A stretch of DNA of 16,158 nt, taken from the NCBI GenBank assembly GCA_045659265.1, contig JAZOWO010000114.1:1-16158 (forward strand), in the 5' to 3' direction. The notes below the pieces were generated by a model that was not told the DNA's origin, ran no database searches, and saw nothing but the letters and a program-made list of their open reading frames with translations. The translations under genes and the position numbers were made by a program. Origin of the DNA: UMGS1649 sp045659265 (GTDB taxonomy: Bacteria > Bacillota > Clostridia > TANB77 > CAG-465). This document shows positions 8,151-14,167 of this stretch, one piece after another (position 1 is the stretch's first letter; each line of letters starts with the position of its first letter).

Positions 8151-8179
8151 ATTATATACCGCAAATATTAATATTACAA
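8151..8179 (-). promoter_or_regulatory. Probable promoter of the htrA operon
   Basis: On the minus strand TTGTAA (8174-8179; 4 of 6 consensus) and a perfect TATAAT (8151-8156) are 17 bases apart. The -35 box lies just past the U-tract of the pilin operon terminator. The weaker -35 fits a promoter helped by an activator. A second TATAAT at 8084-8089 has no well-spaced -35 box. Confidence 0.62.
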
Positions 8180-8180
8180 G

Positions 8181-8210
8181 AAAAAAGATAATACAAAAAT
8201 GTATTATCTT
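8181..8210 (-). terminator. Intrinsic terminator after the pyrophosphatase-pilin operon
   Basis: A 10-bp stem, arms 8185-8194 and 8201-8210, with a 6-base loop and a clear U-tract (TTTTTTCTTG on the minus strand, ending near 8177). It lies 7 nt after the stop codon of the second pilin-like gene. The stem is AT-rich (AAGATAATAC), so moderately stable. Confidence 0.8.
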
Positions 8211-8217
8211 ATGTATT

Positions 8218-8835
8218 TTATTGTGTTTTTAAGTTTAATGTTGTTTCGGCTTTATTACCATTTACATCTGTAATAACTATGTTAGCATTATATGATGTTG
8301 CAGTAGTAAGTCCATCAAATGTATATGAATTACTTGTACCACTTGTTAATACAACCTTTTTCTTAAAAGAATACGCTTCAACTGGTGCTGTTGCTTGCTT
8401 TATATAATATTCTACTACTACTGGATAATCTGTTTCTTCTAATTTACTAAAAGTTAAATTTACTGTTGCAGTAGTACTTGTATATGCCATAGATGAACTA
8501 GCTATTCTTGGTGCTACAAAATCTGTAGAAACAAAAACATCATCTTCTGTAACTATAATGTTATATACAGAACTATCTATATTATTTTCTTCAATCGCGT
8601 TACTTACTGCAAGTTGTAAATCTTCTAATGTAACCAATGTTTTTGAATTAGCATTATTCCATGCGATTTTTACAATTTCTTTAACTTGTTCTAAATTATT
8701 ATCTTTAGTAGTCTTTTTTGTTCTATTTATTATATCTGTATCTTCCAAAAACACTAGTGCTGTTGCTGCAAGTATTGCCATAACTAAAATTGTTATACTT
8801 AATACTATCATACTCACGCCACTTTTTTTATTCAT
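8218..8835 (-). CDS. Pilin-like secreted protein with C-terminal Fn3-like domain
   Basis: 205 residues. The N-terminus MNKKSGVSMIVLSITILVMAILAATAL resembles a class III/type IV prepilin: a short basic leader, Gly6 as a possible prepilin-peptidase site, then one hydrophobic helix (about 8-29). The glutamate normally at mature position 5 is absent. After a helical stretch (about 30-90) the C-terminal ~95 residues, from APRIASSS to the end, look like a fibronectin type III beta-sandwich (alternating strands, TATVNLTFS, SYTFDGLTTATSYNANIVITD). It is probably exposed at the cell surface as a minor pilin or anchored protein; this is inference. It follows the other pilin-like gene by 40 nt with an AGAGGT binding site, and ends at a terminator. 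Confidence 0.72.
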   Translation of the reverse strand: MNKKSGVSMIVLSITILVMAILAATALVFLEDTDIINRTKKTTKDNNLEQVKEIVKIAWNNANSKTLVTLEDLQLAVSNAIEENNIDSSVYNIIVTEDDVFVSTDFVAPRIASSSMAYTSTTATVNLTFSKLEETDYPVVVEYYIKQATAPVEAYSFKKKVVLTSGTSNSYTFDGLTTATSYNANIVITDVNGNKAETTLNLKTQ

Positions 8836-8875
8836 ATTTTTACCTCTTAAATTATATAAATATGTTTCATATTCA

Positions 8876-9619
8876 TTACTTATGTGTTGCTACAGATGCT
8901 TCAACTATATTAGAATATATAACACCCTCTACTCCGTTATATATATATTTCGCATATCCTCTTACACAAACAACCGTATCTTTATTACTTCCAGTAATAC
9001 CTGTAATAGCCATTACCCAATCATATCCAGTGTCGTGTTCTGTATATTTTGCAGCGCTACTTACACTAAGAGGGGCGCCCGCATTCTTGTTTTCAATATT
9101 AAATTTGTCAATCATTTCTACATCTGGTTTATACTCATCTAATCTAGTTTTAATTGCTAGTAATGAGCCAAATTCTGTATATTCCACACCGTCTATTTTA
9201 TTTAATTTACTATCAATTCTAATTTTCCACTCATCAGTATCAACATTAGTTTGAACAGTTTCTATCCAACCTGATGTGATAATTGAAGAAGTGTCTACTC
9301 TTACAATACCTTCACCTACTTTTAGTTCTCCACCATTTGCAAGCATCTCCGCTTTTTGAGTTTCAGTTATTATATTGTTTGAATATAATTCTTCAACTAG
9401 TTCAAAAGAATTAGGTGTTTTCCCATTGTTTTCAAGCATTATATCTCCAAGCATTAAATCTATACTTGTTTGAAGTTGATTTTTATTTGTTAGTTGCGTC
9501 GCATGATTTGCTCTTTCTATTATTCCTGTATTACTTAGTGTTATTACTACACTAGCTGCTAGTATTATCATAACTATTATTGTTATTACTAATACTATTA
9601 ATGATATTCCTTTTTTCAT
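8876..9619 (-). CDS. Pilin-like secreted protein
   Basis: 247 residues. The N-terminus MKKGISLIVLVITIIVMIILAAS has a short basic leader ending in Gly4, a good prepilin-peptidase site, followed by a continuous hydrophobic helix and the segment VVITLSNTGIIERANHATQ that is common after the helix in clostridial pilin-like proteins. The +5 glutamate of canonical type IV pilins is replaced by valine. The rest (about 35-247) is a soluble domain of unknown fold, with no signature I recognise. It is likely membrane-anchored or assembled into a pseudopilus. AAGGAG lies upstream of the ATG and only 19 nt separate it from the pyrophosphatase stop, so it is co-transcribed with that gene and with the next pilin-like gene. 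No assembly ATPase or prepilin peptidase is present in the window. Confidence 0.72.
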   Translation of the reverse strand: MKKGISLIVLVITIIVMIILAASVVITLSNTGIIERANHATQLTNKNQLQTSIDLMLGDIMLENNGKTPNSFELVEELYSNNIITETQKAEMLANGGELKVGEGIVRVDTSSIITSGWIETVQTNVDTDEWKIRIDSKLNKIDGVEYTEFGSLLAIKTRLDEYKPDVEMIDKFNIENKNAGAPLSVSSAAKYTEHDTGYDWVMAITGITGSNKDTVVCVRGYAKYIYNGVEGVIYSNIVEASVATHK

Positions 9620-9638
9620 CTTTCGTTTCTCCTTATCT

Positions 9639-11264
9639 CTATCTACCTTTTATGTATGCCATAATCTTAGGTATTATTTGTTTCTTTCTAGAAAGTATTC
9701 CTTCTAGATATATTCCTTGATATATTTCTTTTAAGCCTAATGCTTCTTTTATTCTTTCTTCATTATATGAATCATACAATATATATGAACCATTTGCAAT
9801 TATGTCTGTTAAGCACATAATTCCCATTGAATATCTTCTATCTTTAAGTATTTCTTCAAATGCTGCTATATACTCATCCTTCTTGTCTAGTATTTCTTCA
9901 GAGTTTAGTGTTAACACTTGAGATACTGCAACCTTCTCCTTCTCTATTGGGAATATCTTCATATCTGCTGTTATTACTTCTTCTACAGTTTTACCATCTA
10001 GTTTTGTTCCCTCTTTAAACATTCTAGTTGCATATGTGTCTATATCTAATTCTGCAATTCTTGCAAGGTCTATTGCTGCTACTCTATCTCTTTCTGTTGT
10101 TGTTGGAGATGTAAACTTAAGTGTATCTGATATAATCCCAGATAGCATTAATCCAGCCATATCCATTGGTATTTCTGTATTTGTTTCTAAATACATATTA
10201 TATATTATTGTACTTGTACTACCAACATTCATATTTCTAAAGTTAATTGGTACATTTGTACTTAAATCTCCAATCTTATGATGGTCTACTATCTCTACTA
10301 TTTCCGCTTCTTTAAGACCGATAGCACTTTGGTCTAATTCATTGTGGTCTACAAGAATAACTTTCTTTCTATTTATTCCTTTTATGTCTGTTACTCTTAT
10401 TAATCCCAAACATTTATTTTTAGAATTTACTACCGGATAATTATTGTATCCTTGTTTACTGCTTAATTCCATAAAAGCATCTAAATAATCCGTATCTTTT
10501 ATTCTTTCTATTCTTGCTCTGGTTAAAAGATTCTTAACGTATCCACTTAATCCTATCATCTTTGTTGTATGGAAAGTATCTAGATTTGTGCTAATAATGT
10601 TAACTTTATTTTTCTTAGCCATTTCTAAATGTTTAGATTTTATCTCTCTTCCACCAACTATTATTAATAACTTAACATTATTTTCTATTGCATATTCTAT
10701 AACACTATGTCTATCTCCAACTATAACTATATGGTTGTTGTTTAGTTCAACAGAATTTAATATAGTTGTACTTCTAAATGCCGCTGCATAAATTTCACCA
10801 TGTATTTCATCATCAAATCTTAAAACTTCTTTACCTTCTAATGTTTCAAGTAGGTTATCATATGATGTTGTAAGGTTTGTGAAATCTCCTGAAATTAATT
10901 CATGAGCTATCATCTTCATTGTAATAAGTCCTAATAATTGTTGTCGCTTATTTACAATTGGTATACCTGTTATACTTTGTTTTAATATATTTTCATAAGC
11001 CTTTTTAATACTATCTGTATCTTCTACAAAACAATCTTTATAATAATCTATATCTTCTATTCTTAACTTAACATCGTTTAAGAATTCTGGTTCTTTTATA
11101 TTAAAATAGTTTAATACAAACTCTGTCTCTTTATTTAAATGATCAAGTATTACTGGTGTTGTATTATGTCCTCTTGTGTTCTTTAGATAAGATAATGCTA
11201 TTGATGCCGCTACCGAATCTGTATCTGGTCTTCTATGACCAAAAACATACGTTGTGTTTCTCAT
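9639..11264 (-). CDS. ppaC: Manganese-dependent inorganic pyrophosphatase with CBS and DRTGG regulatory domains
   Basis: 541 residues, close to known clostridial CBS-type family II pyrophosphatases. The catalytic DHH domain is split: the first part has FGHRRPDTDS (H10, D14, D16), the second has VDHNELDQ (305-312), IVDHHK (325-330) and SGIISD (375-380). Between them sit a CBS motif (about 75-125), a DRTGG-like region (about 135-235, with IIVGGREIK) and a second CBS motif (about 245-300). The DHHA2 domain ends with the substrate-binding SRKKQ (525-529). It hydrolyses pyrophosphate to phosphate in the cytoplasm; in characterised relatives AMP/ADP inhibit and ATP or diadenosine polyphosphates activate through the regulatory insert. 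AGAAGGAG lies 7 nt before the ATG. It heads a transcript with two pilin-like genes, an unobvious pairing. Confidence 0.95.
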   Translation of the reverse strand: MRNTTYVFGHRRPDTDSVAASIALSYLKNTRGHNTTPVILDHLNKETEFVLNYFNIKEPEFLNDVKLRIEDIDYYKDCFVEDTDSIKKAYENILKQSITGIPIVNKRQQLLGLITMKMIAHELISGDFTNLTTSYDNLLETLEGKEVLRFDDEIHGEIYAAAFRSTTILNSVELNNNHIVIVGDRHSVIEYAIENNVKLLIIVGGREIKSKHLEMAKKNKVNIISTNLDTFHTTKMIGLSGYVKNLLTRARIERIKDTDYLDAFMELSSKQGYNNYPVVNSKNKCLGLIRVTDIKGINRKKVILVDHNELDQSAIGLKEAEIVEIVDHHKIGDLSTNVPINFRNMNVGSTSTIIYNMYLETNTEIPMDMAGLMLSGIISDTLKFTSPTTTERDRVAAIDLARIAELDIDTYATRMFKEGTKLDGKTVEEVITADMKIFPIEKEKVAVSQVLTLNSEEILDKKDEYIAAFEEILKDRRYSMGIMCLTDIIANGSYILYDSYNEERIKEALGLKEIYQGIYLEGILSRKKQIIPKIMAYIKGR

Positions 11265-11297
11265 TAAATTTCTCCTTCTACGTAAATTTACAAGTAT

Positions 11298-11327
11298 ATT
11301 CTACTATATTATATATTTTTTTGTCAA
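11298..11327 (-). promoter_or_regulatory. Promoter of the pyrophosphatase-pilin operon
   Basis: On the minus strand TTGACA (11322-11327) and TAGAAT (11298-11303; 5 of 6 consensus) are 18 bases apart. The -35 box lies inside the run-out tract of the rubrerythrin terminator. Confidence 0.75.
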
Positions 11328-11331
11328 TAAA

Positions 11332-11357
11332 AAGCACATACCTTGCGGTATGTACTT
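11332..11357 (-). terminator. Intrinsic terminator after the perR-rubrerythrin operon
   Basis: An 11-bp stem, arms 11332-11342 and 11347-11357, with a 4-base loop and one G-U wobble in the RNA read from the minus strand. It is followed by TTTATTGAC, which merges into the next promoter. Confidence 0.82.
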
Positions 11358-11363
11358 AATCTA

Positions 11364-11903
11364 TTAATAATTTTCTGCTTTTAGTTCAAAATATGCTTTT
11401 GGATGATCGCATACTGGACATACTTCTGGAGCTTTTAGAGCTACGTGGATGTGTCCACAATTTCTACATTTCCAAACTTTAATATCTCCGTATTCAAATA
11501 CTTTTCCTTCTTCAATATTTTGTACTAGTTTTCTATATCTTTCTTCGTGTTCTTTTTCTATTTTACCAACAGCTTCAAAAAGATAAGCAATTCTTGTGAA
11601 ACCTTCTTCTCTTGCAGTTTCAGCAAATGAAGCGTACATATCTGTCCATTCATAGTTTTCACCTTCTGCAGCATCTTTTAGGTTAGTCATTGTATCTGGC
11701 ACTGAACCATCATGTAATAATTTGAACCACATTTTAGCGTGTTCTTTTTCGTTTTCAGCAGTTTCAGTAAATATAGCTGCTATTTGTTCATAACCTTCTT
11801 TTTTAGCTTTTGAAGCATAGTATGTGTACTTGTTTCTTGCTTGAGACTCACCAGCAAATGCTGCCATTAAATTAGCCTCTGTTTTTGATCCTTTTAAATC
11901 CAT
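11364..11903 (-). CDS. rbr: Rubrerythrin
   Basis: 179 residues, close to typical rubrerythrin length. The four-helix ferritin-like domain (about 1-135) carries the diiron ligands in GES (E19), ENEKEH (E52, H55), FAETAREE (E95 and neighbours) and KIEKEHEE (E116, H119). A C-terminal rubredoxin-like domain has two Cys-X2-Cys pairs, C146/C149 and C162/C165, for an Fe(SCys)4 centre. It acts in the cytoplasm as an NAD(P)H-linked peroxidase that removes hydrogen peroxide in anaerobes, using electrons from a separate reductase. GGAGG directly overlaps the stop of the upstream perR gene and the gap is 13 nt, so the two are co-transcribed and the gene should be derepressed by peroxide. Confidence 0.97.
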   Translation of the reverse strand: MDLKGSKTEANLMAAFAGESQARNKYTYYASKAKKEGYEQIAAIFTETAENEKEHAKMWFKLLHDGSVPDTMTNLKDAAEGENYEWTDMYASFAETAREEGFTRIAYLFEAVGKIEKEHEERYRKLVQNIEEGKVFEYGDIKVWKCRNCGHIHVALKAPEVCPVCDHPKAYFELKAENY

Positions 11904-11916
11904 TTTAATATCCTCC

Positions 11917-12279
11917 TTAATTTAAGCAATCCTTACAAATTCCAGATAGAGATAAATCTATATCCGTCACTTTATTTCCGTCGAATTCTTCCACTACTTT
12001 TAACATATTCTCTGGTAGGTCAATTATATTACTACATTTAGTACATATAAAATGAGCGTGTTTATCTTTGTTGTGATCATATCTATAATGTGTATCATCA
12101 ACTTTAATCTTTCTTATTAGTTTCTCAAGAACCAATGTATTAAGATTACGATAAACAGTACCTAGAGAAATATTTGGAATTTGCTGCCTAGACATTTCAT
12201 AAATCTCTTCAGCAGTTGGATGTGAACAGCTTAAATTAACTATTTCACAAACCAAATCTCTTTGTTTAGAACTTCTCAA
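11917..12279 (-). CDS. perR: PerR-type peroxide-sensing repressor of the Fur family, TTG start
   Basis: 120 residues. The winged helix has HPTAEEIY and SLGTVYRNLNTLV (recognition helix, about 38-50). Aligned with Bacillus subtilis PerR at an offset of 17, all five regulatory-metal ligands are present: H20, D68, H74, H76 and D87 (B. subtilis H37, D85, H91, H93, D104). The aspartate at the last position favours PerR over Fur or Zur. The structural zinc site is C79/C82 and C115/C118. The start is TTG at 12277-12279: AGGAGGT lies 4 nt upstream and an in-frame TAG (12289-12291) forbids any earlier start, so the usual N-terminal helix is short or missing. It sits behind a perfect palindrome and directly before rubrerythrin, fitting autoregulation and control of peroxide defence. 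Confidence 0.93.
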   Translation of the reverse strand: MRSSKQRDLVCEIVNLSCSHPTAEEIYEMSRQQIPNISLGTVYRNLNTLVLEKLIRKIKVDDTHYRYDHNKDKHAHFICTKCSNIIDLPENMLKVVEEFDGNKVTDIDLSLSGICKDCLN

Positions 12280-12290
12280 GATTACCTCCT
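12277..12290 (-). promoter_or_regulatory. Ribosome binding site and TTG start of perR
   Basis: AGGAGGT (12284-12290) is followed after 4 nt by TTG (12277-12279). An in-frame TAG at 12289-12291, partly inside the binding site, rules out an earlier start codon. Confidence 0.88.
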
Positions 12291-12311
12291 AAATAGTAAC
12301 GATTACTATTT
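12291..12311. promoter_or_regulatory. Palindromic PerR/Fur-type operator
   Basis: A perfect 9-3-9 palindrome: half-sites AAATAGTAA (12291-12299) and TTACTATTT (12303-12311) around CGA. Size, AT-rich half-sites and position between the perR promoter and its binding site resemble PerR/Fur boxes (B. subtilis PerR box TTATAATNATTATAA). Binding just downstream of the transcription start would block perR and rbr. The binding protein is inferred from context. Confidence 0.75.
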
Positions 12312-12322
12312 AACACAAATAT

Positions 12323-12350
12323 ATTTTACCACATTTTTAGAATTTAGCAA
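12323..12350 (-). promoter_or_regulatory. Promoter of the perR-rubrerythrin operon
   Basis: On the minus strand TTGCTA (12345-12350; 4 of 6) and TAAAAT (12323-12328; 5 of 6) are 16 bases apart, placing the transcript start just upstream of the palindromic operator. A-rich tracts precede the -35 box. Confidence 0.62.
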
Positions 12351-12412
12351 GAGTTTTTTAGAAAAAATATTATATTTTTTGTTTTGTTTTTTATTTATTT
12401 TTTGTAACGAAA
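12351..12412 (-). other. A-rich tract upstream of the perR promoter
   Basis: Read on the minus strand this stretch is a series of A-runs broken by single T or C bases (for example around 12381-12403). It lies between the small-gene terminator and the perR -35 box, where UP elements that contact the RNA polymerase alpha subunits are found. No frame or hairpin of note is seen in it. Confidence 0.35.
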
Positions 12413-12434
12413 AAGCGGGATAAAAATCCCGCTT
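12413..12434 (-). terminator. Intrinsic terminator after the small unknown gene
   Basis: A 9-bp GC-rich stem, arms 12413-12421 (AAGCGGGAT) and 12426-12434, with a 4-base loop and a U-run at the minus-strand exit. The stem sequence nearly equals that of the terminator at 12763-12784. Confidence 0.88.
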
Positions 12435-12443
12435 CTATAAAAA

Positions 12444-12650
12444 TTAATCTAACGCATACACATCAACTACTACTGTTTCTTTTCCGTCTTCCCTTATTGT
12501 TTCAACCCAGTAGAGTTTGAAATCATAGTTTACCACTTTTACCTGGTAAGACTTTTTAGGATTTCCTTCATAGTTTCGTTCCGTGTACGATTGAATTACT
12601 CTTCCCGACCGTGCTACTCTTTGTTTCTCGTCGTTAGTTAAGAATTTCAT
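12444..12650 (-). CDS. Small protein of unknown function
   Basis: 68 residues from ATG 12650, not recognised. An ATG six codons upstream (12668) is open, but AAGGGG sits 6 nt before 12650, inside that extension, so 12650 is the better start. The N-terminal third is polar and basic (DEKQRVARSGR); the rest (about 25-68) alternates hydrophobic and polar residues (YQVKVVNYDFKLYWVETI, ETVVVDVYALD), suggesting a small beta-rich fold. There is no signal peptide or membrane segment, so it should be cytoplasmic. It has its own promoter, a leader hairpin and a strong terminator, which supports a real gene. It lies just downstream of the two-module gene pair and its terminator stem closely resembles theirs. 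A loose YxxxxY pattern recalls one part of that module but is too weak to claim homology. Confidence 0.7.
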   Translation of the reverse strand: MKFLTNDEKQRVARSGRVIQSYTERNYEGNPKKSYQVKVVNYDFKLYWVETIREDGKETVVVDVYALD

Positions 12651-12675
12651 GCTATTCCCCTTGCGCATTAAATTT

Positions 12676-12695
12676 AAAGATATTGTTATATCTTT
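12676..12695 (-). repeat. Leader hairpin of the small unknown gene
   Basis: Perfect 8-bp inverted repeat, arms AAAGATAT (12676-12683) and ATATCTTT (12688-12695), loop of 4. It lies in the 5' leader between the promoter and the ribosome binding site and has no U-tract. It could stabilise the mRNA or be an operator. Confidence 0.5.
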
Positions 12696-12716
12696 ACTGC
12701 TATATTGTTCCTAATT

Positions 12717-12744
12717 ATTATACCATATATATTATTTTTTTCAA
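12717..12744 (-). promoter_or_regulatory. Promoter of the small unknown gene
   Basis: On the minus strand TTGAAA (12739-12744; 5 of 6) and TATAAT (12717-12722) are 16 bases apart. The predicted leader is about 60 nt and includes the 12676-12695 hairpin. Confidence 0.72.
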
Positions 12745-12762
12745 ATATTTTAATTACAAAAC

Positions 12763-12784
12763 AAAGCGGGATTTCTCCCGCTTT
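12763..12784 (-). terminator. Intrinsic terminator after the two-module gene pair
   Basis: A perfect 9-bp stem, AAAGCGGGA (12763-12771) and TCCCGCTTT (12776-12784), with a GAAA tetraloop when read from the minus strand and a U-rich exit (TTTGTTTTG). It lies 7 nt after the stop codon. Confidence 0.9.
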
Positions 12785-12791
12785 ATTTATG

Positions 12792-13427
12792 TTACTTCTT
12801 AGGCCTTTTCTTTGCTTCTCTAATCCAAGAATCAAAACGCTCTTTGTTTCTTTCAAGCTCTTTTTCATCAAGAAGAATAAGCTTTGCAAATGCATAGTAT
12901 GCCACCTTGGTTATGGTATATTCGTGATTTTGAGTACGCACAACGAAGTAATATTCTCCGTTAAACTTATGTTTATCCATAAATTTATACAGAGTTACAC
13001 CATCATCTTTATATACCAAAGGTCTTACAGCTATCGGCTCATGTTTCTTATACTCTGATTCAAAGTATTCTTTCTTTTCTTGCTCAATCTCTTCTCTTGC
13101 TTTAGCTATCCAAGAATCGAATGTTTCTTTGTTCTTTAGATATTCTTCAGATGTTTTTACAATCTTAGAAAGAGTAGCTCTTGTGCCGCTGTGTACAACC
13201 TTAGTAAAATAGATTCTGTTGTACCTACTAAGAAGAAGGAAATAATACGAATCCTCCAATTGATTCTTGCCCACAAGAACAAACCTTGAGTAATCTTTTC
13301 TTTCCTTATCCAAAGCAATAGTTAGTTCAGTACCTACATGCCATACACTGTAATATGTTGCAATTTCTCTTTGCCTTCTTTCCATAGCTCTTTTCTTAGC
13401 TATAGTAATCCGTTTGTTCTTATCCAT
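12792..13427 (-). CDS. Two-module protein of unknown function (second of a paralogous pair)
   Basis: 211 residues from ATG 13427, not recognised. A very basic N-terminus (1-23) is followed by two diverged copies of one module. Copy 1 has SYYFLLLS (60-67), TKVVHSG (75-81) and EEYLKNKETFDSWIAKA (94-110). Copy 2 has EYYFVVR (158-164), ITKVAYYA (172-179) and EKELERNKERFDSWIREAKK (188-207). A Lys/Glu-rich linker (about 111-135) joins them. No catalytic motif, signal peptide or membrane helix is seen, so it is probably cytoplasmic. The start at 13427 overlaps the upstream paralog by 8 nt (ATGGATAA), giving coupled translation; the frame extends to a TTG at 13478 but that would overlap by 59 nt without a good binding site. 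GGAG is 15 nt upstream. The layout suggests an old tandem gene duplication. Confidence 0.78.
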   Translation of the reverse strand: MDKNKRITIAKKRAMERRQREIATYYSVWHVGTELTIALDKERKDYSRFVLVGKNQLEDSYYFLLLSRYNRIYFTKVVHSGTRATLSKIVKTSEEYLKNKETFDSWIAKAREEIEQEKKEYFESEYKKHEPIAVRPLVYKDDGVTLYKFMDKHKFNGEYYFVVRTQNHEYTITKVAYYAFAKLILLDEKELERNKERFDSWIREAKKRPKK

Positions 13428-14085
13428 AGATATCTTTCTTTTCTCCTTTTTTCTTTGCTTCATAAAGCCAGATTTCAAATTCGTCTTTGTGCTCTGTAAG
13501 CTCTTTTTCAGAAAGTGCTACTGCATGGATATATCCATCAGACCATACGAGTTTGGTAACAACAAAATCGTTCTTGGAACGTTCCAAAACGAAATAATAT
13601 TTACCAGTCATCTCTTTCTTAAGAACAAGTCTTAAAAGGTCTTTCTTGCCTTTTTCACTTACCATAGCAACATACTCATTCGGATTAACAAATGTTGTAT
13701 GCCTTGCATGATGTGTTTGAAGATGACTATCGTAAAAATCTCTGATGTCTCTTGCTCGTTTGTTTTTTACCTCACGAATCCAGCCATCAAAGACATTCTT
13801 ATTCTTAAGATACTTGTTGCTTGTCTTGGGTACTTTGATTACGCCTGCACAGCCGCTGTATACTACCCTACCAAGGAAGATTCCACCTTGTGCATTTCCA
13901 AGCACATAGTAGTAATCTCCTTCGTACTCGTGATATGAAAGAACATACGCCCATTCGGGATTTCTTACATTGTCCTCCAGCATAAAGTATACTTTAGAGC
14001 CAATACCATAGGCATTAAAGTATGCCCGAACTCTTCCCTTTCTTTGATTTGCCATTTTCTCTTTTGTTTCGTAACTCATTTTCAT
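13420..14085 (-). CDS. Two-module protein of unknown function (first of a paralogous pair)
   Basis: 221 residues, not recognised. It has the same two-module plan as its downstream neighbour. Module 1 has YYYVL (58-62), GRVVYSG (72-78) and KYLKNKNVFDGWIREVK (91-107). Module 2 has KYYFVLERS (162-170), TKLVWSDG (177-184) and EKELTEHKDEFEIWLYEAKK (193-212). The shared order is an aromatic beta strand, a K/R-[LV]-V-x-S strand, then an amphipathic helix with F-[DE]-x-W-[IL]. A basic linker with several histidines (about 108-130) separates the modules. It is probably soluble and cytoplasmic. AAAGGAG lies 9 nt before the ATG. Codons such as CGG, GCC and GGC occur early, uncommon for the AT-rich surface-glycan genes here, but overall composition is not far from gatB. 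Function cannot be inferred. Confidence 0.8.
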   Translation of the reverse strand: MKMSYETKEKMANQRKGRVRAYFNAYGIGSKVYFMLEDNVRNPEWAYVLSYHEYEGDYYYVLGNAQGGIFLGRVVYSGCAGVIKVPKTSNKYLKNKNVFDGWIREVKNKRARDIRDFYDSHLQTHHARHTTFVNPNEYVAMVSEKGKKDLLRLVLKKEMTGKYYFVLERSKNDFVVTKLVWSDGYIHAVALSEKELTEHKDEFEIWLYEAKKKGEKKDIYG

Positions 14086-14138
14086 GCTATCTTTCTCCTT
14101 TACAATTATGTTAGTGATTAAAATGGTTTTACGTAAAC

Positions 14139-14167
14139 ATTATAGCACTGTTAGGCTCATTTTGCAA
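14139..14167 (-). promoter_or_regulatory. Promoter of the two-module gene pair
   Basis: On the minus strand TTGCAA (14162-14167; 4 of 6) and TATAAT (14139-14144; 6 of 6) are 17 bases apart. The -35 box follows directly on the gatB terminator U-tract. Confidence 0.68.

Noticed and set aside
8836..8876. A TATAAT near 8847 as an internal promoter for the second pilin-like gene.
   Set aside because: No acceptable -35 box lies 16-18 bases upstream; in this AT-rich gap a chance TATAAT is expected.
12686..12895. A 69-codon minus-strand open frame.
   Set aside because: It runs through the terminator at 12763-12784 and the promoter at 12717-12744 and overlaps the two-module gene in another frame.
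13428..13478. N-terminal extension of the second two-module protein from TTG 13478 or ATG 13463.
   Set aside because: It would overlap the upstream gene by up to 59 nt and neither codon has a convincing binding site; ATG 13427 gives a standard 8-nt coupling overlap.
12444..14085. Recent horizontal transfer of the unknown genes judged by base composition.
   Set aside because: A hand count gives 26/60 G+C at 13861-13920, but gatB reaches 24/60 at 14821-14880, so the difference is not decisive. The surface-glycan genes are lower (10/60 at 2161-2220, 16/60 at 4441-4500).
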